From assembly GCA_964590195.1 (NCBI GenBank), contig CAZPWJ010000013.1, positions 15,822 to 79,821 on the forward strand: a DNA stretch of 64,000 bases, given 5' to 3'. Shown one piece after another: positions 44,902 to 53,337 of the stretch (the stretch's first letter is position 1; every line of letters begins with the position of its first letter). The translations under genes were made by a program, and so were the position numbers. Under the pieces are notes generated by a model that had not been told where the DNA came from, did no database searches, and was given only the letters and a program-made list of their open reading frames with translations. Source of the DNA: GCA-2731375 sp964590195. GTDB taxonomy: Bacteria > Pseudomonadota > Alphaproteobacteria > GCA-2731375.

Positions 44902-45642
44902 CTAGCCTCGCGATTTAGCGGAGCGAAGATACCGTTCCCATAGGTCCGGCCGCCGCTCCTTGGTCAATTCCTCTGCCTGCGCCTTACGCCAGGCCCTAAT
45001 CTTCTCGTGGTGGCCGGACGTCAAGACTTCCGGCACCTCCTGCCCTTCCCAAATCTGGGGCCGGGTATATTGGGAATATTCCAATAACCCGTGGGCAAAA
45101 CTCTCTTCTTCCAACGCCGCCGGTTCGCCGATAACGCCCGGCAGCAACCTAACGACCGCGTCCAACAAAACAAGTGCCGCCGTCTCTCCCCCCGACAGCA
45201 CAAAATCGCCGACGCTAACCTCTTCAATTCCGCGTCCGTCCAGGGCCCGTTGATCAACCCCTTCGAAACGCCCGCAGAGCAGAATAACACCGCTCTGCTC
45301 CGCCAACTCCCGCGCCATCGCCTGATCCAACCGGCGCCCGCGCGGGCTTAGATATATCACGCGATCAGAGCTTTCCGAGCCGAGCCCGGAACGTACATGA
45401 TCGACCGCATCGGCCAAAATATCGGGCCGCATAACCATTCCCGGGCCGCCGCCGAAAGGGGCATCGTCCACGGAGCGGTGTTTATCGCGCGCAAAGTCGC
45501 GAATGTCCACCGTTTCCAGCTGCCAAATCCCATTTTTCAGGGCTTTTCCAGCCAGACTTTGACCCAAGGGACCGGGAAACATCTCCGGAAACAGGGTCAG
45601 GACGGTCGCCGACCAGCATTTGCCTTCAACGCCCTCAGTCAT
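44902..45642 (-). CDS. trmD: tRNA (guanine37-N1)-methyltransferase
   Basis: A 246-residue SPOUT-fold methyltransferase that makes m1G37 next to the anticodon and prevents frameshifting. Motifs: VLTLFPEMFPGPLGQSLAGKAL, DDAPFGGGPGMVMRPD, the knot region CGRFEGVDQRALD...EVSVGDFVLSGGETAALVLLDAV and PQIWEGQEVPEVLTSGHHEKIRAWR. The ATG at 45642 gives MTEGVEGKCW; two more in-frame ATGs (45657, 45672) arise from a 15-bp tandem duplication upstream. The 5' end overlaps rimM by 8 nt. Confidence 0.95.
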   Translation of the reverse strand: MTEGVEGKCWSATVLTLFPEMFPGPLGQSLAGKALKNGIWQLETVDIRDFARDKHRSVDDAPFGGGPGMVMRPDILADAVDHVRSGLGSESSDRVIYLSPRGRRLDQAMARELAEQSGVILLCGRFEGVDQRALDGRGIEEVSVGDFVLSGGETAALVLLDAVVRLLPGVIGEPAALEEESFAHGLLEYSQYTRPQIWEGQEVPEVLTSGHHEKIRAWRKAQAEELTKERRPDLWERYLRSAKSRG

Positions 45643-46186
45643 TTTCGTCACCGGCATTTTCGTCACCGGCATCTTCAACAGGCGCCACGAACACCAGGCG
45701 TCTGTTGACCAGATCAATCTTCGGCACCGTCTGCCGGTCGAACGGCACCATGATGGTTTCCTGTACACCACCACCGGAATTCAGCGGTTGCAGCTCCAAC
45801 AAATCGCCGGCGCCAAAATCATGTACCGCCTTCACCTCGCCAAAGGCCGTGCCGTCCGCTAATTCCACCGCCAAACCAATCAGATCGGCATAATAGAACT
45901 CTTCTTCCCGTTCGGGCAGTTCCGGCAGGACGCCACGCTCCACATAAAGCCTGGTGCCCTTTAGTGCTTCCGCCCCGTTGCGGTCGGTTGTCCCCGAAAC
46001 CGCCGCCAGAAGTCCGCCCTTGGTCGGCCCCTTCAGGGCCAGTTCGACCACCTTACCAGCTTCGTTCCGCAGCGCGCCGTAGGCCAGGATATCTTCCGGC
46101 ACTTCCGTGAAGCTGCGGATCTTGACCAGACCCTTGATACCGTGCGCCGCGACAATCTCGCCCAACAGCAGGCGTTCATCGGGCAT
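45635..46186 (-). CDS. rimM: Ribosome maturation factor RimM
   Basis: A 183-residue factor for 30S head assembly that binds S19. The N-terminal beta-barrel has LLGEIVAAHGIKGLVKIRSFTEVPEDILAYG; the PRC-barrel C-terminal domain has FYYADLIGLAVELADGTAFGEVKAVHDFGAGDLLELQ and MVPFDRQTVPKIDLVNRRLVF. The last residues AGDENAGDEND come from an exact 15-bp tandem repeat. It lies between rpsP and trmD as usual. Confidence 0.95.
   Translation of the reverse strand: MPDERLLLGEIVAAHGIKGLVKIRSFTEVPEDILAYGALRNEAGKVVELALKGPTKGGLLAAVSGTTDRNGAEALKGTRLYVERGVLPELPEREEEFYYADLIGLAVELADGTAFGEVKAVHDFGAGDLLELQPLNSGGGVQETIMVPFDRQTVPKIDLVNRRLVFVAPVEDAGDENAGDEND
45641..45670. repeat. 15-bp exact tandem duplication at the rimM/trmD junction
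   Basis: The 15-mer ATTTTCGTCACCGGC occurs twice head to tail. It adds an AGDEN unit to RimM and an MPVTK unit with an extra ATG in the trmD frame, so it changes both overlapping genes at once. Confidence 0.95.
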
Positions 46187-46225
46187 CGAACGGCAGTTGA
46201 TCCGGCCAAATGCTCAAGCTGGCGC

Positions 46226-46633
46226 TTAAGCTTCCGCCGGAGCCTCTTCGGCCGGAGCTTCCGCCGGAGCTTCCTCGGCCGGCGCGTTGGCAGCTTCGGC
46301 TGCTTCCGCTGCCGCGGCCAGACGTTCCTGGGCCTTGGCCTTGGGCTTGGCTTTCTGCGGGTTGTTGCGTTGCGCGGGCATCGCCGTGATTTCGGCCTTG
46401 CCCAGGAAGGTCGCGACCCGGTCGGTCGGCTTGGCGCCCTGGCTCAGCCAATAGCGGATGCGTTCTTCCTTCAGATCGACGCGCCTCTCATCGTCCTTGG
46501 CCAACAGGGGATCATAGGTGCCCAGGCGCTCGATATAGCGGCCATCGCGGGGCATGCGGCTGTCCGCCACCACGATGCGATAATGCGGCCGCTTTTTTGC
46601 CCCGCCGCGGGCCAGTCTGATTTTCAATGACAT
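46226..46633 (-). CDS. rpsP: 30S ribosomal protein S16
   Basis: A 135-residue protein. The first ~85 residues are typical S16: MSLKIRLARGGAKKRPHYRIVVADSRMPRDGRYIERLGTYDPLL, then the RIRYWLSQGAKPTDRVATFL motif. The remaining ~45 residues form an Ala/Glu/Pro-rich low-complexity tail with repeated AEEAPAEAPAEE units, giving about 50 extra residues over the E. coli protein. The tail is common in the lineage and probably unstructured. It lies 56 nt downstream of ffh. Confidence 0.96.
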   Translation of the reverse strand: MSLKIRLARGGAKKRPHYRIVVADSRMPRDGRYIERLGTYDPLLAKDDERRVDLKEERIRYWLSQGAKPTDRVATFLGKAEITAMPAQRNNPQKAKPKAKAQERLAAAAEAAEAANAPAEEAPAEAPAEEAPAEA

Positions 46634-46689
46634 TCGTGTGTTCCTATTTCCAACTAACTTTGATTTCTTCGTACGCTATTCGAATAATT

Positions 46690-48087
46690 TTACCTTGGCG
46701 GCAACTGACCGGGCATCCCCGGCATCTGCGGCATTTGTCCCCCGCCCATGAGGTTCGCCATGCCGCCGCGCATCATGCCCTTCTTGCCCATCTTGGAGAC
46801 TTTTTTCATCATCCCCGACATCTGTTTGAACTGCTTCAACAGCTTGTTCACTTCCTGCACCGAGGTGCCGGAGCCCGCCGCGATACGTTTCTTGCGGGAG
46901 GCATGGATCAATTTCGGCGTCGCCCGTTCCTGTATGGTCATGGACAGGATGATGGCTTCCTGACGCTTGATCAGCTTGGGATCGATATTGGCCTCGGCCA
47001 TCTGCTTTTTCATCTTGCCGACGCCGGGCAGCATGGCCATCAGGCCGTCCAGGCCGCCCATCTTGGAGATCTGCCGCAACTGGTCCAGCAGGTCGTTCAT
47101 GTCGAACTGACCCTTTTGGACTTTCTTGGCCAGCTTTTCCGCTTCCGCCTGATCGACATTTTCGGTGGCTTTTTCGACCAGGGAGACAACGTCGCCCATG
47201 CCGAGAATGCGGGATGCGATGCGATCGGGATGGAAGGTTTCCAGCTCGTCCAGCTTTTCGCCGACGCCCAGCAGCTTGATCGGGCAACCGGTGACCGCGC
47301 GCATGGACAGCGCGGCGCCGCCGCGGCCATCGCCATCGACCCGCGTCAGCACGATGCCGGTCAGGCTCAGGCGTTTGTTGAATTGTTCGGCGACGTTCAC
47401 CGCATCCTGGCCGGTCAGGCTGTCGGCCACCAGCAGGGTTTCCACCGGTTGCGCCACGCCGTGCACCGCTTGCACCTCGGCCATCAGGGACTCGTCCACG
47501 TGCATGCGCCCGGCGGTATCCAGCAGGATAATGTCAAAGCCTTGCAGGCGCGCCGATTGCATCGCGCGCTTGGCGATATCGACCGGGTTCTGCCCCTCCA
47601 CGATAGGCAAGGTCGGCACGTCGATCTGTTCGCCCAGGACCTTCAGCTGTTCCATGGCGGCCGGCCGGCGGGTATCGAGGGAGGCCATCAGGACCTTTTT
47701 CTTGTCCCGCTCCACCAGGCGTTTGGCCAGCTTGGCCGTGGAAGTCGTTTTACCCGAACCCTGCAGGCCGACCATCATGATCGGCGCGGGGGGCACGGCG
47801 TTCAGGTTGATCTCCGCCGCCTCGCTGCCCAGGGTTTCGACCAGGGCATCGTTGACGATCTTGACCACCATCTGGCCCGGGGTGACCGATTTGACTACTT
47901 CCTCGCCAACCGCGCGCTCGCGCACCTGTTTGATGAAGTCGCGGGCCACGGGCAGGGCGACGTCGGCCTCCAACAGCGCCTGGCGCACTTCGCGCAGGGC
48001 CGCATCGACATCGCTCTCACTCAGCGCGCCGCGCCTGGTAAGCTTGTCGAAAACCGATCCTAACCGGTCTGTAAGGCTGTCAAACAT
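46690..48087 (-). CDS. ffh: Signal recognition particle protein Ffh
   Basis: A 465-residue SRP54 GTPase that targets nascent membrane proteins. It has an N domain; a G domain with GLQGSGKTTSTAKLAKRL (G1), DTAGRMH (G3), TRVDGDGRGGAAL (G4 region) and GVGEKLDELETFHPDRIASRILGMGD; and a Met-rich M domain (MNDLLDQLRQISKMGGLDGLMAMLPGVGKMKKQM, SGTSVQEVNKLLKQFKQMSGMM) ending in a Gly/Met/Pro-rich tail. It heads the ffh-rpsP-rimM-trmD-rplS block. The SRP RNA gene is not visible in the window. Confidence 0.97.
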   Translation of the reverse strand: MFDSLTDRLGSVFDKLTRRGALSESDVDAALREVRQALLEADVALPVARDFIKQVRERAVGEEVVKSVTPGQMVVKIVNDALVETLGSEAAEINLNAVPPAPIMMVGLQGSGKTTSTAKLAKRLVERDKKKVLMASLDTRRPAAMEQLKVLGEQIDVPTLPIVEGQNPVDIAKRAMQSARLQGFDIILLDTAGRMHVDESLMAEVQAVHGVAQPVETLLVADSLTGQDAVNVAEQFNKRLSLTGIVLTRVDGDGRGGAALSMRAVTGCPIKLLGVGEKLDELETFHPDRIASRILGMGDVVSLVEKATENVDQAEAEKLAKKVQKGQFDMNDLLDQLRQISKMGGLDGLMAMLPGVGKMKKQMAEANIDPKLIKRQEAIILSMTIQERATPKLIHASRKKRIAAGSGTSVQEVNKLLKQFKQMSGMMKKVSKMGKKGMMRGGMANLMGGGQMPQMPGMPGQLPPR

Positions 48088-48162
48088 GGCGCTGTTACCG
48101 CTCCACCAAGGGTCTCGAAAGACTCGTCAAAAGGCTTGTCAAATTTTCACGCAAAACAGGGC

Positions 48163-48183
48163 CGCGCGGGACCTTTCCGCGCG
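48163..48183 (-). terminator. Possible terminator after the acyl-CoA dehydrogenase pair
   Basis: CGCGCGG with CCGCGCG form a 7-bp GC stem around a 7-nt loop, 104 nt past the acyl-CoA dehydrogenase stop. On the minus strand it is followed by GCCCTGTTTTG. The U-tract is displaced, so the call is tentative. Confidence 0.4.
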
Positions 48184-48287
48184 CACCTGGGTCGCGGCGG
48201 TTTTTAGGTGCAACGGGGGTGGGTGTCAAGTCGATGAATGGCCATAAAACCTAGCCGCCGACTCGTCCTTATCCCATCCAACAAAAT

Positions 48288-49373
48288 TCAAGCGGCGAAC
48301 CCCTGTAGCCGCGCTGCCTCCTCTCGGACGCGCTCGGGGCTGCCAAGGTAGGCGCGGTTTACGCCCAGGCGTTTGAACCAGTAATGCAGGCCCATCAGGT
48401 CCGTGAAACCCATGCCGCCATGCACTTCCGTGGCGGTGCGGGCAACGAAACGCCCAACCTCGTCCGTATGGGATTTGGCGAAGGCTGCCGCCAGGGACAA
48501 TTCGCCCGGTTCCTGTCCCATGACATAAGCGGCATGCCAGACCAGGGCGCGGCAGGGCTGCAATTCGGCGGCCATTTCGGCGCACATGTGCTTGACCGCC
48601 TGGAACGAGGCGATGACCCGGTTGAATTGTTTGCGCTCGCCGGCATATTCGACGGCGCGGCGCAGCATTTCCTCGCCCGCGCCCAGGCTGTCGGCGGCCA
48701 GGATGACCCGGCCCGCGTCGATCACGGTTTGCAACACACCCTCACCCTGTCGCAGTTGATCCGCCGGCGTGTTCTCGAAATTCAGCTCGCAAATGGCGCG
48801 GGTGCGGTCGATGGTTTTCAGCGCCACATTCTCCAACCCGGCGGCATCGGCCCGGACCAGATGCAGCCCGCCGGATTTATCGGCGACCACATAGCCCTCG
48901 GCGCCGGCGCCATCGAGGACGAACAGTGCCCGGCCGCTCAAGACGCCATTCTCGGCCGTCACGCCGGCATTCTCCCGGGCCCCGGCGGCGGCCTCGGAAA
49001 CCGCGACGCCAACACGTACCGAGCCGTCCGCCATGCCCGGCAGCCATTCCCGGCATTGTTCCTCGTCCCCGCCCAGGCGGATGGCCAGGGGCGCCATTAC
49101 CGCGCTGGCCACGAACGGCACCGGCGTTACCCGGCGGCCAAGTTCCTCGGCAACTACCGCCGCCTCCAGCAAACCCAGGCCGGCGCCGCCGAATTCCTCC
49201 GCGATCAGCAAGCCGGCCATGCCCAGAGCACACAGCTCGGCCCAGATGTTTTCATCCATGGGCGCGCCGGCCTCCGCCGTTTGCCGCACCGTGTCCAGTT
49301 CCGAGATGCGCGAGAGGCTGCCCTGAAAGCTGTCGCGGATCAGTTCCTGTTCTTCCGAGAGTCCGAAATCCAT
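48288..49373 (-). CDS. Acyl-CoA dehydrogenase, shorter partner of a pair
   Basis: A 361-residue acyl-CoA dehydrogenase-fold protein: MDFGLSEEQELIRDSFQGSLSRI, EFGGAGLGLLEAAVVAEELGR and the C-terminal RTATEVHGGMGFTDLMGLHYWFKRLGVNRAYLGSP. The middle beta domain (GVLSGRALFVLDGAGAEGYVVADKSGGLHLV) is short. It is encoded 15 nt downstream of a second, longer acyl-CoA dehydrogenase. In steroid and bile-acid catabolism such adjacent genes form alpha2-beta2 enzymes with one FAD site per dimer; the same arrangement is likely here, but is not proven. Confidence 0.88.
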   Translation of the reverse strand: MDFGLSEEQELIRDSFQGSLSRISELDTVRQTAEAGAPMDENIWAELCALGMAGLLIAEEFGGAGLGLLEAAVVAEELGRRVTPVPFVASAVMAPLAIRLGGDEEQCREWLPGMADGSVRVGVAVSEAAAGARENAGVTAENGVLSGRALFVLDGAGAEGYVVADKSGGLHLVRADAAGLENVALKTIDRTRAICELNFENTPADQLRQGEGVLQTVIDAGRVILAADSLGAGEEMLRRAVEYAGERKQFNRVIASFQAVKHMCAEMAAELQPCRALVWHAAYVMGQEPGELSLAAAFAKSHTDEVGRFVARTATEVHGGMGFTDLMGLHYWFKRLGVNRAYLGSPERVREEAARLQGFAA

Positions 49374-49388
49374 CTGCTCTGTCCTCTC

Positions 49389-50600
49389 TTACGCCTTCGC
49401 TACTTTCGGCTCTCGGGGCATGCCAAGGCCCCGTTCCAAAATAATATTCTTCTGAATTTGCGCCGTGCCGCCGCCGATGATCAGGCCCAGGTCGAACATG
49501 AAATTGGCCTGCCAGGCGCCGCTGTCGCGCAGCATGGGGCTTTCGTCGTACAGCACGCCGATCTCGCCCATGATGTCGACGCCCAGGCCGTCCAGTTGAT
49601 GGTTCAACTCGCAGCCCAGCAGCTTTATCACCATATCGCCCATGGAGCGCGGTTCGCCCTTGACGGCACTGGAGATCATGCGCATTTCATGCAGGCGCAT
49701 GGCCTGCACGCGGGCCTGCAGCTTGATGAAACGGTCGCGGAACAGCGGGTTTTCCATGAGGGGCCGGCCATCCAGGCTTTCACTTTGCAGCAGCTTGCCA
49801 ACCCGCAGTAGGCTGTCGAGGGAGCGGTTGGCATCGCCCAGCAGGCCGCGCTCATGCTTCAGGGTGCTGTTGGCCACCATCCAGCCCTGGCCGCGTTTGC
49901 CAATGACATTGGCCTGGGGCACCCGCACGTCGGTGAAGAAGACTTCGTTGAAGGCCGGCGCGCCGGTCATGTTCATCAAGGGTCGGACTTCGATGCCCGG
50001 CGTGTCCATGGGAAAGACGATATAGCTGATGCCTTCGTGTTTCGGGGCGTCGGGTTCGGTGCGGACGAGACAGAACATCATGTCCGCCACATGGGCGCCC
50101 GAGGTCCAGATTTTCTGCCCGTTGATAATGAAATCATCACCATCCTCGGTCGCCGAGGTTTGCAGGCTGGCCAGGTCGGAGCCGGCATTGGGCTCGGAAT
50201 ACCCCTGGCACCAAACCAACTGGGCGCGGATGGAGGGCTCGATATAACGCTGTTTCTGCTCTTCCGTGCCGTGTTCCAGCATGGTCGGCACAAGCATGGA
50301 AATACTCATGTTGCGCAGGCCCTGGACCGTATCGGCGGCGTAAAATTCATCGGCGATGATCCGCGATTTCAAAATATCCGGCTCGGCACCGAAACCGCCA
50401 TACGCCTTGGGAATGGTGCGGGAGGTCAGGCCGCGGTCGATCAGCAGGCCCTGCCAGTCGCGCACTTCCTGGCTCAATTTGCGGGGCCGCATACGTAGCG
50501 TAAAAGCCGACACATCAGGTGCCTGATGCTTGTCCTCATCCAGGAATTGGCGCACTTCCTCGCGAAAATTCTTATGCTCCGCGCGATCCGTTAGGTCCAT
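49389..50600 (-). CDS. Acyl-CoA dehydrogenase, longer partner of a pair
   Basis: A 403-residue acyl-CoA dehydrogenase. Flavin and substrate elements are clear: VWCQGYSEPNAGSDLASLQTSATEDGDDFIINGQKIWTSGAHVADMMFCLVRTEPD, GWMVANSTLKHERGLLG and the C-terminal GGGTAQIQKNIILERGLGMPR. It shows the full-length architecture of the FadE group that acts on branched or steroid-like CoA esters. It is upstream of, and probably forms a heteromer with, the 361-residue partner. No regulator or ETF gene is adjacent. Confidence 0.9.
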   Translation of the reverse strand: MDLTDRAEHKNFREEVRQFLDEDKHQAPDVSAFTLRMRPRKLSQEVRDWQGLLIDRGLTSRTIPKAYGGFGAEPDILKSRIIADEFYAADTVQGLRNMSISMLVPTMLEHGTEEQKQRYIEPSIRAQLVWCQGYSEPNAGSDLASLQTSATEDGDDFIINGQKIWTSGAHVADMMFCLVRTEPDAPKHEGISYIVFPMDTPGIEVRPLMNMTGAPAFNEVFFTDVRVPQANVIGKRGQGWMVANSTLKHERGLLGDANRSLDSLLRVGKLLQSESLDGRPLMENPLFRDRFIKLQARVQAMRLHEMRMISSAVKGEPRSMGDMVIKLLGCELNHQLDGLGVDIMGEIGVLYDESPMLRDSGAWQANFMFDLGLIIGGGTAQIQKNIILERGLGMPREPKVAKA

Positions 50601-50732
50601 TGTTTCTCGCCTCGCGTTTCTTTTATTGGCGTCCCGAACATTCCCCTGCCCGAATAGTCTCTTAATTTAATGATCACCGCCGCCGCGCGTGTGGGTCAAC
50701 CGTTTGTTTCGGAGAACCCCGCAAACTTGGCT

Positions 50733-51110
50733 TCAAATCGAATACTTCACCCAAGAATGCCGTCGCTCGTCCCATACGGACTGGGTCGGCGCGGGAAATG
50801 ATGGATCGGCGAATGACCCGACCGCAACGGCAATCGCTTCTGGTTTCCGTTCGGGCTCCCAATACACGGTTGAGCCACAGTCCGGACAGAAATAGAAGGT
50901 GACTGTGAGGCCGCTATCGGATGGACGCTTATATTTGCTTGTGCTGCCTTCAGCCGTAACGTCTTTGCGAAGGAAAAAGGCGGCGATACCGTAGGTGCTC
51001 CCTGTCCGCTTCTGGCACTCCAGGCAATGGCAGAGAGACACCATTTGAGGTTCACCGTGGCAGGTAACGCTAAGCTGTCCGCAGGCACAGGAAGCGGTTC
51101 GGGTTCTCAT
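50733..51110 (-). CDS. GFA family protein (CENP-V/glutathione-dependent formaldehyde-activating fold)
   Basis: A 125-residue zinc protein of the GFA/CENP-V fold. Zinc-binding pairs are SCACGQLSV, LCHCLECQKRTGS and YFCPDCGSTVYW. Despite the family name most members do not act on formaldehyde and no specific role can be given. The ATG at 51110 has a GGAGAGC site; an upstream in-frame extension lacks homology. It is divergent from the hydantoinase operon. Confidence 0.86.
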   Translation of the reverse strand: MRTRTASCACGQLSVTCHGEPQMVSLCHCLECQKRTGSTYGIAAFFLRKDVTAEGSTSKYKRPSDSGLTVTFYFCPDCGSTVYWEPERKPEAIAVAVGSFADPSFPAPTQSVWDERRHSWVKYSI

Positions 51111-51159
51111 AATGCTCTCCAATGATCGAGACCTGGATATTACCTGAAATTGGCCTTCG

Positions 51160-51189
51160 TTGACGCTCCTATGTAGAGGCCGCATAATA
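51160..51189 (+). promoter_or_regulatory. Sigma-70-type promoter of hyuAB
   Basis: TTGACG, an 18-nt spacer and ATAATA lie 67 nt upstream of the hydantoinase A start, in the divergent gap with the GFA gene. Confidence 0.5.
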
Positions 51190-51256
51190 TCGCCGGTCTC
51201 GTTTCGCCGCTTGAACGAAGACGATTTCACGATTTTGAGTAAATGGGAGCGTACAT

Positions 51257-53332
51257 ATGAATGCCGGGGCGAGGCTGGCTGTCGATATTGGCGGCACGTT
51301 CACCGATGTCGTTTTGGAACACGACGGCGGTCAGGAGTGTTTGAAGCTGTTGACCACACCGGAGGCGCCTGAAAGAGCGGTTCTCGAAGGCATTGATACG
51401 ATTTTGCAGCGTGCCGGCGTTAAGGCAGCGGACGTTACCCTGGTCATTCACGGCACCACCCTGGCGACCAATGCGCTGATCGAGCGCAAGGGCGCGCGCA
51501 CCGCGCTGATAACCACGGACGGTTTTCGCGACTCCATTGAAATCGCCTACGAACACCGCTTTGAACAGTACGACCTGTATATGGAGAGGCCACAGCCGCT
51601 GATCGCCCGGGATTGGCGCTTTTCCGTGCCAGAGCGGATCGCGGCGAACGGCTCCGTGTTGTTGGAGCTGGATGTAGCGGCACTGCGTGACTTGGCGGAT
51701 AAGCTGGGCAAGACCGATATCGAGGCGGTCGCCGTCTGCTTTCTGCACAGTTACGTAAACCCGGAGCACGAACAGCGCGCCGGCGAAATTCTGGCCGAGG
51801 CGCTGCCGAATGTCTCGATTACCCTCTCTGCCGAAGTCTGCCCCGAAATCCGCGAATACGACCGCATGTCCACGGCCTGCGCCAACGCCTATGTACAGCC
51901 CATGATGGCGGGCTATCTGAAACGGCTGCAGGGCGGCTTGCAATCAAGCGGCATGACCTGTCCGTTGCTGTTGATGATGTCCAGCGGCGGCGTTACCACG
52001 GTGGACACGGCTGTCCGCCTGCCGATCCGCCTGGTAGAATCCGGCCCCGCCGGCGGCGCCATCCTGGCGCGCGAGATTGCCAAGGAGAATGATCTGCGCA
52101 AGGCGTTGTCGTTCGATATGGGCGGCACCACCGCGAAAATCACCCTGATCGATGAATTTCAGCCGCAGATCGGGCGCTCTTTCGAAGTCGCGCGTATGTC
52201 GCGCTTTTTGAAAGGCAGCGGTCTGCCGTTGCGCATCCCGGCGATCGAGATGGTCGAAATTGGCGCCGGTGGCGGCTCTATCGCCGCTGTGGATAGCATG
52301 CGGCGTATCCACGTGGGACCGGAAAGCGCCGGCTCGGTGCCCGGTCCCGCCTGCTATGGCAATGGCGGCACGGCGGCCACGGTAACGGATGCCGACACGG
52401 TGCTGGGGCGGATCGATCCCACGCGCTTCGCCGGCGGCCAGGTAACGCTAGAACCGGACCGCGCGGCGGCGGTGGTCGGGCGCGATATCGGCGAGGCTCT
52501 GAATGTGGAAACCAACATTGCCGCCGCCGGCGTTTCCGAGATTGTTGATGAGCATATGGCCAATGCGGCGCGTGTTCATGCCATCGAGAACGGTAAGAAT
52601 ATGATCAACCGTTCCTTGGTGGCCTTTGGCGGCGCCGCGCCCTTGCATGCGGCGCGGCTGGCGGACAAGCTTGGCATCAACACGGTGATCGTACCGCAAG
52701 GCGCCGGTGTCGGCTCCGCCATCGGGTTCTTGCGGGCGCAGATTTCCTACGAAGTGGTGCGGACGCGCTATACGGATCTGCGTGAATTCGATCCCGCCAT
52801 GGCCAACGATATCTATGCCGCCATGCGGGCCGAGGCCGAGGCGGTGGTGCGTCTTGGCGCGCCGGATGAGCCACTGGTCGAAACCCGCGGGGCCTTCATG
52901 CGCTACCGCGGGCAGGGTCACGAGATCATGGTCCCGGTGCCGGTTAGGACATTCGGGCCGGATGATGCAGAAGAGTTGTCTGGCTGGTTCGCCGAGGCCT
53001 ATGAGACATTGTTCAGCCGCACCATTCCCAACCTTGGCGTCGAGGTCTTGACCTGGACCCTGTCTCTGGCGACCGAACGGACCGGCGCGGAAACCGCGCC
53101 GCAACCGCCCGCCGACGGCAGCCTTGAACCGGTGGCACAACGAAGACTGTTCGACCCGGACGGCGGCGTCTGGGTCGATGCGGATGTTTATGCCCGCGCC
53201 GACATGGGCGCCGGCGCGTCCGTGCCGGGCCCGGCGATGATCGTCGAGGATGAAACCACAACGTTGGTGACAAACGGTTTCGGCGCGACGGTCAACGCCC
53301 TGGGCCAGATCGTCATGACCAGAGAAGGATAG
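51257..53332 (+). CDS. hyuA: Hydantoinase/oxoprolinase subunit A
   Basis: A 691-residue ATP-dependent subunit (N-methylhydantoinase A/5-oxoprolinase type) that opens cyclic amides. The ASKHA-type phosphate motifs are RLAVDIGGTFTDVVLE at the N-terminus, HGTTLATNALIERKGARTALITTDGFRD, and KALSFDMGGTTAKITLIDE, with the characteristic EIGAGGGSIA and GPESAGSVPGPACYGNGG blocks. The ATG at 51257 has a GGGAGC site. Subunit B starts 5 nt after its stop, with its Shine-Dalgarno inside the hyuA end. The substrate may be a hydantoin, oxoproline, acetophenone-like or caprolactam-like compound. Symbol by family only. Confidence 0.9.
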   Translation: MNAGARLAVDIGGTFTDVVLEHDGGQECLKLLTTPEAPERAVLEGIDTILQRAGVKAADVTLVIHGTTLATNALIERKGARTALITTDGFRDSIEIAYEHRFEQYDLYMERPQPLIARDWRFSVPERIAANGSVLLELDVAALRDLADKLGKTDIEAVAVCFLHSYVNPEHEQRAGEILAEALPNVSITLSAEVCPEIREYDRMSTACANAYVQPMMAGYLKRLQGGLQSSGMTCPLLLMMSSGGVTTVDTAVRLPIRLVESGPAGGAILAREIAKENDLRKALSFDMGGTTAKITLIDEFQPQIGRSFEVARMSRFLKGSGLPLRIPAIEMVEIGAGGGSIAAVDSMRRIHVGPESAGSVPGPACYGNGGTAATVTDADTVLGRIDPTRFAGGQVTLEPDRAAAVVGRDIGEALNVETNIAAAGVSEIVDEHMANAARVHAIENGKNMINRSLVAFGGAAPLHAARLADKLGINTVIVPQGAGVGSAIGFLRAQISYEVVRTRYTDLREFDPAMANDIYAAMRAEAEAVVRLGAPDEPLVETRGAFMRYRGQGHEIMVPVPVRTFGPDDAEELSGWFAEAYETLFSRTIPNLGVEVLTWTLSLATERTGAETAPQPPADGSLEPVAQRRLFDPDGGVWVDADVYARADMGAGASVPGPAMIVEDETTTLVTNGFGATVNALGQIVMTREG

Positions 53333-53337
53333 CTGAT

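Noticed and set aside
46627..48063. 478-codon plus-strand frame opposite ffh
   Set aside because: Antisense shadow of a highly conserved gene. Composition is dominated by His, Gln and Arg; no motif.
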